The translations under genes and the position numbers were made by a program. From positions 868,001 to 932,000 of the forward strand of contig NZ_CP126994.1 in NCBI RefSeq assembly GCF_030252425.1: a DNA stretch of 64,000 nucleotides, written 5' to 3'. Positions within the stretch are counted from its first letter, which is position 1. Each line of letters starts with the position of its first letter. Source of the stretch: Acidisoma sp. PAMC 29798. GTDB taxonomy: Bacteria > Pseudomonadota > Alphaproteobacteria > Acetobacterales > Acetobacteraceae. The notes under the pieces are model-generated. The model saw nothing but the letters and a program-made list of their open reading frames with translations. It did no database searches and had not been told where the DNA came from. Below are positions 31,942-40,123 of this stretch, piece by piece.

Positions 31942-33662
31942 ACGCCAGTCCTCCCGCCGCCTCGGCTTGGACACTCGCTTGCCTGGCGGCGCGGCTCTTC
32001 GCCCACGACCCCTTCGGAACCGGCATCCAGGTGAAAGCCTCCGCCGGCCCGGTCAGGGACCGTTTTCTGGGCATGCTGCGGGCGATGATGCCGGTCGAGG
32101 CACCCTCGCGGCGCTGTCCCGCCACGATCGGGGATGACCGCCTGCTCGGCGGCCTCGACCTGGGTGTGACGCTCGCGACCGGCCGGGCCACGGTCGCCCG
32201 GGGCCTGCTGGCCGAGGCAGATGGCGGGATCGTCGTCATTGGCTCGGCGGATCGCCTGACGGCCGGCATAGCCGCACGCCTCGCCGCCACGCTCGATTGT
32301 GGTGAGGTGGTGGCTGAGCGGGATGGCTTGGCCATTCGCCATCAGGCGCGGATCGGTCTCATCCTTCTCGATGAGGATGCGGAGGAGGGGCTGCCGCCCG
32401 GCTTGCGGGAAAGGCTCGCCTTTCGGATCGCGCTCGACAGCGTTCGGCTGTCGGACACGACAGCCTGCCTGCCGCAGGTGACGGCGCGTCCCGGCCCGAT
32501 CGCAGCCGATGACGCTGTCATCGCGGCTCTCTGCGCCACGGCTGAGGCCTTGGGCATTGGGTCGGCCCGCGCGGCTTGGCTAGCGCTGCGCGCGGCCCGC
32601 GCGGCGGCGGCGTTGGATGGGCGCGACGCGGTGACCGAAGCCGATGCCGCCCTTGCGGCACAGCTTGTCTTCGCCCATCGCGCGACACGCCTGCCGCAAG
32701 AGGCGGAACAGTCCGCCGAAGAGCAGGAGCCGGAGACGCAGACGGAGCCTGATGGCGTGGAGGATGACGCGGCAGAGGCGCCGCCCATGGATGACACAAT
32801 GGCCGAAGCGGTGCTGGCGGCGGCGGTTGCCGCCCTGCCGCCCGATGTCCTGGCCCAGCTTGCTGCCCAGGGTAAGGCAGCTGGCGCGAGCGGCCGACCG
32901 GTCGGCCGCACCACAGGTAAGCCGAGTGCGGGCCGACGTGGGCGGCCGATCCCGTCGCGGCCGGGCCGCCCTGGCGGCGGTCAGCGCCTCGATGTGGTCG
33001 AAACCCTGCGCGCCGCCGCCCCTTGGCAGCGGCTGCGCCGCCATGCTGCAGGCGAGCGGATCGCGTTTCGGGCCAGCGACCTGCATGTGCGGCGCACGAA
33101 GTCTCATCCCCGTGCCACGACGGTCTTCCTGGTCGATGCCTCAGGTTCCGCCGCGCTCAATCGGCTGGCGGAGGCCAAGGGCGCCGTCGAGCTGATGCTC
33201 GGCGAATGCTATGTCCGGCGTGATCAGGTCGCGCTGTTCGCCTTCCGGGGGACGGCCGCCGAATTGCTTCTGCCGCCGACCGGTGCCCTGGCGCGGGCGC
33301 GCCGTTGCCTCGGCGCCCTGCCGGGTGGAGGTGGTACGCCCCTCGCCGCCGGCTTGAAGGCGGCCTCCGCCCTGGCCGAGACGCTGCGGCATCGTGGCGA
33401 AACCCCACGGCTGGTGGTTCTGACGGATGGACGCGCCAATGTGGCGCTGGATGGGGTCATGGATCGTAGCCGTGCCATGGCCGATGCCGATCGCGTCGCG
33501 CGCCATGTTCGTGCGACCGGGCTGCCGGCGCTGGTGATCGACATTTCGCCACGGCCGCAGCCGGAGGCCGCGCGCATCGCGGCGGCGATGGGCGCGCGTT
33601 GCTTGGTCTTGCCGCGCGCCGATGCCGCCGCCCTCAGCCGCGCCGTGAGGGCGGCGGCATGA
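31938..33662 (+). CDS. bchD: Magnesium chelatase subunit D
   Basis: 574-aa platform subunit that forms a double ring with BchI. A degenerate AAA+ domain without a usable Walker A fills residues 1 to about 240. A strongly acidic linker (EEQEPETQTEPD) and a basic Gly/Arg/Pro stretch (GRRGRPIPSRPGRPGGG) follow. A C-terminal von Willebrand A domain has the MIDAS motif DASGS and the TDGRANV strand. The architecture is normal for BchD. Overlaps bchI and bchO by ATGA. Confidence 0.95.
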   Translation: MNASPPAASAWTLACLAARLFAHDPFGTGIQVKASAGPVRDRFLGMLRAMMPVEAPSRRCPATIGDDRLLGGLDLGVTLATGRATVARGLLAEADGGIVVIGSADRLTAGIAARLAATLDCGEVVAERDGLAIRHQARIGLILLDEDAEEGLPPGLRERLAFRIALDSVRLSDTTACLPQVTARPGPIAADDAVIAALCATAEALGIGSARAAWLALRAARAAAALDGRDAVTEADAALAAQLVFAHRATRLPQEAEQSAEEQEPETQTEPDGVEDDAAEAPPMDDTMAEAVLAAAVAALPPDVLAQLAAQGKAAGASGRPVGRTTGKPSAGRRGRPIPSRPGRPGGGQRLDVVETLRAAAPWQRLRRHAAGERIAFRASDLHVRRTKSHPRATTVFLVDASGSAALNRLAEAKGAVELMLGECYVRRDQVALFAFRGTAAELLLPPTGALARARRCLGALPGGGGTPLAAGLKAASALAETLRHRGETPRLVVLTDGRANVALDGVMDRSRAMADADRVARHVRATGLPALVIDISPRPQPEAARIAAAMGARCLVLPRADAAALSRAVRAAA

Positions 33663-34597
33663 TCGGCGCGCCCGATTGGATGCAGGATGGCCGGGACTGG
33701 CCGAACCGCAAGTCCAGCCGCTTCGTGGTTGCCGGCGGCCTGCGCTGGCATGTTCAGATCATGGGTGGGTCCGCGGCCGGCAGGCCTGCGGCCGTGCGGG
33801 CGCCCGTCATCCTGCTGCTGCACGGCATGGGCGCCTCGACCCATTCCTGGCGAGATCTGGCGCCGCTCCTGGCAACACGCTTCACGGTGGTGGCGCCCGA
33901 TCTGCCCGGCCATGGCTTCAGCAGCCATCCCGCGCCGGCGCTGATGACCTCCGTTGGCATGGCGCGGGCTGTCGCTGCGCTGCTCAAGACGCTGGACATG
34001 CAGCCGGCCATGGTCGTCGGCCATTCGGCGGGTGCCGCCGTTGGCGCGCGGTTGATGCTGCTGCATTTGATCGCGGCCGTGCCGATGGTCAGCCTCAATG
34101 GCGCGCTGTCGCCCATGCCAGAGCATCAAGGCGCGCTCTATTCCCTCATGGCCCGCGCCTTGAGCAATAGCCCCGCGACGTCATGGGTCTTCGCGCTGCA
34201 GGCACGGCGGGAGAAGACGGTGGACAGGCTGCTGGCCGCGACCGGCTCGCGCATCGATGCTGACGGCCGAAAGTTCTACGCCCGGCTGATGAGCCGGCCA
34301 GGCCATGTCGGCGGGGCTTTGCGCATGATGGCGCGCTGGAACCTGGATGACCTCGACCTGACGAAGCTGGAAGCGCCGGTCACCCTCATCGTGGGTGACC
34401 AGGATGGCATGGTGCCGCCCGAGGATGCGACGCGGGTGCAGGCGCGGCTGCCACACGGGCGGGTGGTGATGCTGCCCGGCCTGGGACATCTCGCCCATGA
34501 GGAAGCGCCGGGGATGGTCGCCCGGCTGATTGAGGATGCGATGGTTATGGATCAAGCGAGGCAAGGGGCGCTGATGATGGTGGCGGACTGCGCGTGA
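33659..34597 (+). CDS. bchO: Alpha/beta hydrolase BchO
   Basis: 312-aa alpha/beta hydrolase. BchO genes follow bchID in most purple bacteria, and the role, probably linked to Mg chelation, is not settled. Visible: oxyanion LLLHGMGAS, nucleophile elbow VVGHSAGAAVG, acid in VGDQDGMVPPEDA, and histidine in GLGHLAHEEAP. The DWPNRKSSRFV start, where substrate-specific BchO proteins read similarly, supports the name. Overlaps bchD by ATGA and the next small gene by GTGA. Confidence 0.9.
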   Translation: MIGAPDWMQDGRDWPNRKSSRFVVAGGLRWHVQIMGGSAAGRPAAVRAPVILLLHGMGASTHSWRDLAPLLATRFTVVAPDLPGHGFSSHPAPALMTSVGMARAVAALLKTLDMQPAMVVGHSAGAAVGARLMLLHLIAAVPMVSLNGALSPMPEHQGALYSLMARALSNSPATSWVFALQARREKTVDRLLAATGSRIDADGRKFYARLMSRPGHVGGALRMMARWNLDDLDLTKLEAPVTLIVGDQDGMVPPEDATRVQARLPHGRVVMLPGLGHLAHEEAPGMVARLIEDAMVMDQARQGALMMVADCA

Positions 34598-34860
34598 CGG
34601 CCATTTTCATGAACGGTCGCTTGATCGACCTGATCCTCATCCTTGTGCTGGCCGAGGCTATCGGCCTGATGATGCTGCGTTGGACCACCGGCAGTGGCAT
34701 CGCGCCATCCGCCCTGCTGGCCAATCTTGCCGCTGGCGCCTTCCTGCTGGCGGCGCTGCGCTGCGGCTTATCGGGCGCGGGGGCAGGGTGGATCGGGCTT
34801 TGCCTCACTTTGGCCCTGGTGGCGCATCTTACCGATCTGCGCGCGCGGTGGTTCGCATGA
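34594..34860 (+). CDS. Small membrane protein between bchO and crtB
   Basis: 88 aa with three hydrophobic segments (about 8-28, 38-56, 62-80) and short polar ends. I recognise no family. The GTG start overlaps the bchO stop; ATG at 34609 is the alternative and would remove five residues. It overlaps crtB by ATGA, so it is clearly part of the operon. It lacks the LH-type helix with a central histidine. A small inner-membrane accessory protein for carotenoid or pigment insertion is possible; no evidence beyond location. Confidence 0.6.
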   Translation: MTAIFMNGRLIDLILILVLAEAIGLMMLRWTTGSGIAPSALLANLAAGAFLLAALRCGLSGAGAGWIGLCLTLALVAHLTDLRARWFA

Positions 34861-35900
34861 TCGCCGCCGCCGACCTGCGCGCCTGCGCCGCCACGCTGCG
34901 GACCGGATCGCGCTCCTTTGCCTTGGCCTCGCTGTTCCTGCCCCGCCGGGTGCGTGCGCCCGCGACCGCGCTCTATGCTTTCTGCCGCGCCGCCGACGAC
35001 GCCATCGATCTCAGTGACGATCAAGCAGCCTCGCTGGATACGCTGCGGGTTCGGCTGGACGCGATCTATGCCGGCAACCCGGACGATGCTGTGGACCGCG
35101 CCTTCGCCGCCGTGGTGGCGGATTTCGCCCTGCCGTACGCCCTGCCTAATGCCCTGCTCGAAGGGTTTTCCTGGGACGTCGAAACCCGGCGTTACGAGGA
35201 TCTGCCAGCCCTCATTGGCTATGCCATGCGGGTCGCCGGCACCGTCGGCGTGATGATGGCGCTGCTGATGGGCACGCGTGACGCGGCGATGGTGTCAGCG
35301 GCCTGCGACCTCGGCTGCGCGATGCAACTCACCAATATCGCCCGTGATGTGGGTGAGGATGCGCGGGCAGGGCGGCTGTATCTGCCCCTGTCCTGGCTGC
35401 GGGCGGAGGGCATCGACCCCGATATCTGGCTGGCCGCACCGCAATTCACGCCGGGCCTCGGCCGCGTCGTGGCCAGGCTGCTGGATGAAGCCGGGCGGCT
35501 CTATACGCGCGCCGAGCCGGGCATTGCCCGCTTGCCGGCCCGCTGCCGCCCTGCCATCCGCGCGGCACGGCTGCTCTATGACGGCATCGGTGAGGCGGTG
35601 GCGCGGGCGGGGCACGACTCGGTCTCGGCGCGCGCCGTGGTTCCGGCGGGCCGCAAGTTCACGCTTCTCGCAGGCGGTTTCGGCGGGCGGTCGGGCCTGT
35701 TGCTGGCGCCCACGGAGGCGAGCGACTTCCTCGTCGGCGCCGTCTGGCCGGCATCGTCTGCGCCGCCAGCGATGGCGCCCTGGCGGAAGGTGGATGACAA
35801 GATCGGATGGGTGGTCGAGCTTTTCGCCCGCCTCAATGAACGGGATCGGGTCCATGCAATCTCTGAACCCAGCGCTATCGACCACGCCGCCGAAGCCTAG
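34857..35900 (+). CDS. crtB: Phytoene synthase CrtB
   Basis: Squalene/phytoene synthase family (347 aa); condenses two geranylgeranyl diphosphates to phytoene. First Asp-rich motif AFCRAADDAIDLSDD-like (YAFCRAADDAIDLS), second NIARDVGEDARAGRLYLP, with RSFALASLFLP at the start. The start at 34857 overlaps the previous stop. Residues after about 300 are variable. The companion crtI lies 27 kb away on the other strand at 6046, so the usual crtIB pair is split by bch genes. Confidence 0.93.
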   Translation: MIAAADLRACAATLRTGSRSFALASLFLPRRVRAPATALYAFCRAADDAIDLSDDQAASLDTLRVRLDAIYAGNPDDAVDRAFAAVVADFALPYALPNALLEGFSWDVETRRYEDLPALIGYAMRVAGTVGVMMALLMGTRDAAMVSAACDLGCAMQLTNIARDVGEDARAGRLYLPLSWLRAEGIDPDIWLAAPQFTPGLGRVVARLLDEAGRLYTRAEPGIARLPARCRPAIRAARLLYDGIGEAVARAGHDSVSARAVVPAGRKFTLLAGGFGGRSGLLLAPTEASDFLVGAVWPASSAPPAMAPWRKVDDKIGWVVELFARLNERDRVHAISEPSAIDHAAEA

Positions 35901-36645
35901 CCGCAGTCTGCATCGCTTCGCCAATCCGGGGCGGTTTCTGCGGCTGTCGGGGCGCGTTCTGCCGCCGCTCGCGGTCGCGGGCGGTGTGGTGACTGTGGCG
36001 GGCCTTGCCTGGGGTCTGTTCTTCTCCCCCGCCGACTGGCAGCAGGGCGACGCGGTGCGCATCATGTATGTGCATGTGCCGGCGGCCTGGCTTGCCTCCA
36101 TGGGCTATGCCGGCCTCGCCCTCTGTGCGCTGTTCTCCATCATCTGGCGCCATCCGCTCGCCGATCTTGCGGCCATGGAAATCGGGCCGATCGGCGCCGC
36201 CTTCACCGCTGTGTGCCTCATCACCGGCAGTCTGTGGGGCAAGCCGATGTGGGGCGCCTGGTGGGTCTGGGATGCGCGCCTCACCTCCGTCCTCGTGCTG
36301 TTCTTTCTTTATCTCGGCCATATCGCCCTGGTGCGCGCCTTCGACAATCAGGAGCGGGGTTTTCGCGCCGCCGCCATTCTCGCCCTCGTCGGGGCCGTGA
36401 ACCTGCCGATCATCAAGTTCAGCGTCGATTGGTGGAACACGCTGCATCAGCCCGACACCATCCATCTGTTCGGCCAGAGCACGATGTCGGGCTCGATGCT
36501 GCATCCGTTGTTGGTCTGCGCCCTCGGCTTCACGCTGCTGTTCGCAGCCTTGGTGCTGGCGCGGCTGCGCGCGGCGGTGATGGAGCGGCGCATCCGGTCG
36601 CTGCTCATGGCGCGCGTGCAGCGTGCCGAGGGCCTGCCCGCATGA
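35854..36645 (+). CDS. ccmC: Heme exporter / heme-handling protein CcmC
   Basis: Cytochrome c maturation protein (263 aa, six membrane helices) that presents heme to CcmE. It has the tryptophan-rich heme-handling motif WGAWWVWDARLTS and two loop histidines (MYVHVPAAWLA and TLHQPDT) that ligate heme. The likely ATG at 35854 lies inside the end of crtB (47-base overlap); no other ATG fits before the first helix. ccmA and ccmB, which normally precede ccmC, are absent: crtB occupies their place. Confidence 0.93.
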   Translation: MQSLNPALSTTPPKPSRSLHRFANPGRFLRLSGRVLPPLAVAGGVVTVAGLAWGLFFSPADWQQGDAVRIMYVHVPAAWLASMGYAGLALCALFSIIWRHPLADLAAMEIGPIGAAFTAVCLITGSLWGKPMWGAWWVWDARLTSVLVLFFLYLGHIALVRAFDNQERGFRAAAILALVGAVNLPIIKFSVDWWNTLHQPDTIHLFGQSTMSGSMLHPLLVCALGFTLLFAALVLARLRAAVMERRIRSLLMARVQRAEGLPA

Positions 36646-36797
36646 CGCATCTCGGCTTCATCGCAGCGTCCTACGGCATTGCCGTCGTGGTCGTTCTGGT
36701 GCTGAGCGCGGATGCCTGGCGGCGTCTGAGCCAGGCCAAGCGCCGTTTGGCCGTCTTGGACGCCGCATCGCCGCGTCGTCGGGCGGCGAAGGCATGA
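36642..36797 (+). CDS. ccmD: Heme exporter protein CcmD
   Basis: 51 aa, one membrane helix (about 4-23) with a basic C-terminal tail (RRLSQAKRRLAVL), the usual small, poorly conserved CcmD layout. CcmD helps release holo-CcmE from CcmABC. ATGA overlaps with ccmC and ccmE on both sides support it. Confidence 0.82.
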   Translation: MTHLGFIAASYGIAVVVVLVLSADAWRRLSQAKRRLAVLDAASPRRRAAKA

Positions 36798-37300
36798 CCC
36801 GCAAGCGCCGCCGCCTCTGGGTCGTTGCGGCCTGCGCCATCGGGTTTGGCAGCGCCACGGCGCTGACGCTGTCCGCCTTCAGCAGTGACATCGTGTTCTT
36901 CATGCTGCCGGGGGACGTGTTGTCCAAGCATCCCGATCCCGGCCATGCCTTCCGGCTCGGCGGCATGGTGGCGCAGGGCACGCTGCGGGAGACGATGGTG
37001 GATGGCGAGCCCGGCGCGCGCTTCGGCGTGACGGATGGCCATGGCCATATCGTGTCGGCCGAATATATCGGTGTGCTGCCCGATTTGTTTCGCGAAGGGC
37101 AGGGCGTGGTCGCCATGGGCGCGATGACGCCGGAGGGTGCCTTTCGCGCGACGGAGGTGTTGGCCAAGCATAGTGCCGATTACATGCCGCCGGAGGTCGA
37201 GGCTGCGTTGAAGAAGAACGGCATGTGGAATCCGGCCACCGGCAACGCGCCGCCCGCCGCCGCCTGGAACGGCACGGCCGCGAAGCTCGCGGGCGGGTAG
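36794..37300 (+). CDS. ccmE: Cytochrome c-type biogenesis heme chaperone CcmE
   Basis: Periplasmic heme chaperone (168 aa): N-terminal membrane anchor (about 8-29) and OB-fold domain. FRLGGMVAQGTL, a short VTDGHGHIVSAEYIGVLPDLFREGQGVV core and LAKHSADYMPPEV. In the last of these the His is the covalent heme-binding residue and the Tyr the distal ligand. Together with CcmC and CcmD it could supply heme to PufC and the triheme cytochrome. The operon chain ends here; ccmF is reduced to a fragment downstream. Confidence 0.93.
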   Translation: MTRKRRRLWVVAACAIGFGSATALTLSAFSSDIVFFMLPGDVLSKHPDPGHAFRLGGMVAQGTLRETMVDGEPGARFGVTDGHGHIVSAEYIGVLPDLFREGQGVVAMGAMTPEGAFRATEVLAKHSADYMPPEVEAALKKNGMWNPATGNAPPAAAWNGTAAKLAGG

Positions 37301-37339
37301 GGGGATGAGCATGCCGACCCTGGTTTGGGCGCCCATGGG

Positions 37340-37360
37340 CCCGCGGATCAAGTCCGCGGG
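37340..37360. repeat. Short palindromic (REP-like) hairpin after ccmE
   Basis: Eight-base perfect arms CCCGCGGA (37340-37347) and TCCGCGGG (37353-37360) around TCAAG. It lies 40 bases past ccmE. Sequences of this kind (CCCGCGG-ATCAAGT-CCGCGGG) recur between genes in many alphaproteobacteria, so it is probably a dispersed palindrome; it could also stop or protect the transcript. There is no T-run. Confidence 0.5.
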
Positions 37361-37403
37361 TGACGGTTTATGTCTGGTCCGGCGGACCGCTCATACCTAC
37401 GGC

Positions 37404-37463
37404 ATGATCCCCGAACTCGGCCATTTCGCGATTGCCCTCGCCTGCGTCATCGCCGGCGGGTAG
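37404..37463 (+). pseudogene. ccmF: Truncated start of ccmF (19 codons, then stop)
   Basis: The frame encodes MIPELGHFAIALACVIAGG and then TAG. MIPELGHFALALAL-type starts are the diagnostic beginning of CcmF, the heme lyase subunit that normally follows ccmE. Here the remaining 600 or more residues are missing and the next gene is a permease. I read this as the relic of a ccm operon cut at the edge of the photosynthesis cluster. Its N-terminal match is short, so chance is possible, but the location directly after ccmE makes it convincing. Confidence 0.7.
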
Positions 37464-37855
37464 GGCGGCCGTCACCGAACGGCGCGTAACAGGGCCTCGG
37501 CCCTCATCCATCATCGTGACTGCCTAGGTCTTACCCGCAATCCCGGGCGCGGTGACGCGCGCGAGGGCCACCGGCTCACCAGCTCACAAACAAACATTCA
37601 GTATGTTTGCCAACTTCGAGCGGTCTCCAATCGGACATTGTTCCAGCTAAACTTCAAAATTTATACATATTAAACAAATAGATAACGGAATTCTCTGGCC
37701 TGATCTCTCCGGCCATCAGGCTGGCACTTAGCGATCTCGGTTACGTGAGATTCTTGTTGACCAGAAGAAACAAACAATACAACAGTTCATTCGGACATTT
37801 TCTCTGTTGTGTCGCCTCATTGTCTTTTGGCCCCTCAAACCCACGGAAGCCGCTC
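37464..37855. promoter_or_regulatory. Gene-free boundary region with AT-rich promoter zone upstream of the APC permease
   Basis: About 390 bases without a gene. It holds a 14-base palindrome (AGGGCCTCGGCCCT, 37491-37504) and a perfect inverted repeat CAAACAT-TCAGT-ATGTTTG (37589-37607), a good operator candidate for a DeoR-type or similar regulator. An AT-rich stretch (37640-37690) is unlike the rest of the window. GCCTGAT (37698-37704) and ATCAGGC (37715-37721) could fold in the leader. No convincing -35/-10 pair; TTGACC at 37757 is the best -35. Confidence 0.45.
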
Positions 37856-39304
37856 ATGACCATAGATCGATCTGACCCAAGGCAGGCCCACCCCGGACTC
37901 GCGAAGAACTCTGTTGGTTTAACGACGCTGGTCATGCAGAGCGTTGCCCAGATCGCCCCTGCCGTCGGCGTGCTCACAACGATCGGTTTCAACACCCAGC
38001 AGGCCGGGCTGGGTGCGCCGTCAACCTATCTCGTGGCCTTCGCCATCGCGATGATCGTGGCCAGTTCCCTGAGTCAGCTGGCGAAGTTCTTTCCGTCGGC
38101 GGGCGGGTTTTATACCTATGTCAGCGCGACCGTCGGGCCAGGCTCGGGCTTTATCGTCGGCTGGATCTATTCCTGGTTCGTGGCCGCCATTCCCGGGGCA
38201 TTGGCGTCCTACACGGCCTTCGTTCTTCAGGGCGAGTTGAAACAGCAATATGGCATCAACGTGCCGTGGCCGATCTTCGTCGTCGCAATTCTTCTGTTCG
38301 TCGCCTACATCGGATACCGAGGCATCGCCGTCTCGGGGAAGATGCTGACGATCTTCTCCATCGTCGAAATGATCATCGTCCTGGCCTTGGCCATCACCGG
38401 CATCGCGCATCCCGGCCCCGGCGGCATTTCGGCCGTCGGCTTCAATCCGGCGAGCAGCACGAGCACGCATGGTTTCTTCATCGCCGTTGTGTTGTCGATC
38501 TTCGCATTCACGGGGTGGGAAGGCGCCGCGGCGGTCGCCGAGGAAGCGCGTGATCCGCGCAAGACAATTCCAAGGGCGATTCTAGGGTCGCTGGTCTTGC
38601 TCGGCATTTATTACGTGTTTTGCGCCTGGGGACTGCAGATCGGCTGGGGCACGAAAAATCTGTCCGGCCTCGCCAGCGCGACAGAAAACCCGGCCTTCAT
38701 TCTTGCTCATCGCGTCTGGGGCGCCGGCTGGGTGCTCGTTCTTCTCGCTCTGCTCAATTCCGGCATCGCTGTGTGCATCGCCTGCACGGTCGATTCCACC
38801 CGCAACTGGTATGCGATGGCGCGTGCCGAAGCACTGCCGCGTTGGGTTGGTTTCATCCATCCAGAGCACCATACGCCGTCCCACGCGGTCTTCGCTCAGT
38901 CCGCATTGGCCCTGCTCGTTGGGCTTGGCGGCGGCTGGCTCGTCGGTCCCGACAATATCTTCTACCTGCTGGGGACCGTGGGCACGCTCGTCTATGTCGT
39001 CGTCTACACGCTCGGCAATATCGGCGTCGTGCGGTTCTTCATGACCGTACGCAGGCAAGACTTCAATCCGGTCCTCCATCTCATCTTCCCGATCATTTCG
39101 ACGGTCGCGCTCTTCGTAGTCGCCTATTATTCACTCGTGCCACTTCCGGCGGCGCCGGTGTCCTACGCCCCGATCGTCGCCGTAGTCATGCTTGCGCTGG
39201 GCTTCGCCGTGCTGATCAAGCTGCGCCTCGGCGGTGGGCAGGGGTGGAAGACCCTGTCCAAGGCCGTGGTGGAGCTTGACGCTCACGCCACAACCGCTGC
39301 TTAG
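37856..39304 (+). CDS. APC-family amino acid (or glycated amine) permease
   Basis: 482 aa with about 12 to 14 membrane helices and the amino acid-polyamine-organocation fold: TTLVMQSVAQIAPAVGVLTTIGF in helix 1 (the unwound substrate site), GGFYTYVSATVGPGSGFIVGWIYSW in helices 2-3, and FAFTGWEGAAAVAEEARDPRKTIPRAI in helix 6 and its loop. The open frame runs 111 bases further up, but the ATG at 37856 gives the normal APC start. It is followed 2 bases later by a DeoR regulator and then catabolic genes. FrlA of E. coli, the putative fructoselysine transporter, is also APC; substrate here unproven. Confidence 0.85.
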   Translation: MTIDRSDPRQAHPGLAKNSVGLTTLVMQSVAQIAPAVGVLTTIGFNTQQAGLGAPSTYLVAFAIAMIVASSLSQLAKFFPSAGGFYTYVSATVGPGSGFIVGWIYSWFVAAIPGALASYTAFVLQGELKQQYGINVPWPIFVVAILLFVAYIGYRGIAVSGKMLTIFSIVEMIIVLALAITGIAHPGPGGISAVGFNPASSTSTHGFFIAVVLSIFAFTGWEGAAAVAEEARDPRKTIPRAILGSLVLLGIYYVFCAWGLQIGWGTKNLSGLASATENPAFILAHRVWGAGWVLVLLALLNSGIAVCIACTVDSTRNWYAMARAEALPRWVGFIHPEHHTPSHAVFAQSALALLVGLGGGWLVGPDNIFYLLGTVGTLVYVVVYTLGNIGVVRFFMTVRRQDFNPVLHLIFPIISTVALFVVAYYSLVPLPAAPVSYAPIVAVVMLALGFAVLIKLRLGGGQGWKTLSKAVVELDAHATTAA

Positions 39305-39306
39305 AC

Positions 39307-40107
39307 GTGGACTTCACGTCACCGCATTGGTCAGGACCACTCCCCTTGAACGCCAGCCAAAGACATGACCGGATCCTCGAACTGCTGGAGAGCGAGGGCC
39401 GCCTGGCGGTCTCGGATCTGGCCCTGCGCTTGCAGGTGTCGGACATGACGATCAGGCGCGATTTTGAGGTCCTGGAGCAGATGGATTTGCTATCGCGGGT
39501 GCATGGAGGGGCGGTGCCCTCCGGCAGCCGCAGCTATGAACCGCCCTTCGCGGTGCGTGTCGGGCGGAACCTCGAAGCGAAGCAGCGGATTGGCCAGGCC
39601 GCTGCCAATCTGCTGCGCGACGGGGAAACGGTCATTCTGGATGCGGGCACAACGACGCTCGAAGTCGCGCGTTCGCTTCGCGGACGCAAGAATTTGCGCG
39701 TCCTCGCCCTCAGTCTTCATATCGCGGATCTTCTGGTCGATGAGCCTGGCATTACGATCATGCTCAGCGGCGGCGTCGCGCGGCCGGGCGAGCGGTCGAT
39801 GATCGGACATCTGGCGGAACAGACCTTTCGGGAGCTGTCTTTCGACACGCTCTTTCTCACGGTCGGCGGCATAGACACGAGATCTGGCCTCACAGAATAC
39901 AATATCGATGATGCCGGCATCAAGCGCGCAGCCTTTGCCAGCGCACGCCGCCGGATTGCGGTCGCGGACGGATCCAAGATCGGCAAAACCGCCTTCGTGA
40001 AGATCTGCGCGATCGACGACCTCGATGTTTTGATAACGGACGCCACCGCACCGGATGACATTCTCGATCAATTTCGCAATGCGGGCGTCGATATCATCGT
40101 CGCCTAA
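39307..40107 (+). CDS. DeoR-family transcriptional regulator
   Basis: 266 aa. The N-terminal DeoR helix-turn-helix is clear: RHDRILELLESEGRLAVSDLALRLQVSDMTIRRDFEVLE, then the LSRVHGGAVP hinge. The C-terminal DeoRC sugar-phosphate-sensing domain has DAGTTTLEVARSL, LSGGVARPGERSMIG and VADGSKIGKTAF. DeoR proteins usually repress the sugar operon they belong to and respond to a phosphorylated sugar. The start is GTG at 39307 or TTG at 39346. It sits inside the operon between permease and oxidoreductase. Confidence 0.9.
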   Translation: MDFTSPHWSGPLPLNASQRHDRILELLESEGRLAVSDLALRLQVSDMTIRRDFEVLEQMDLLSRVHGGAVPSGSRSYEPPFAVRVGRNLEAKQRIGQAAANLLRDGETVILDAGTTTLEVARSLRGRKNLRVLALSLHIADLLVDEPGITIMLSGGVARPGERSMIGHLAEQTFRELSFDTLFLTVGGIDTRSGLTEYNIDDAGIKRAAFASARRRIAVADGSKIGKTAFVKICAIDDLDVLITDATAPDDILDQFRNAGVDIIVA

Positions 40108-40123
40108 TCAGGGAGGCTCTCCT

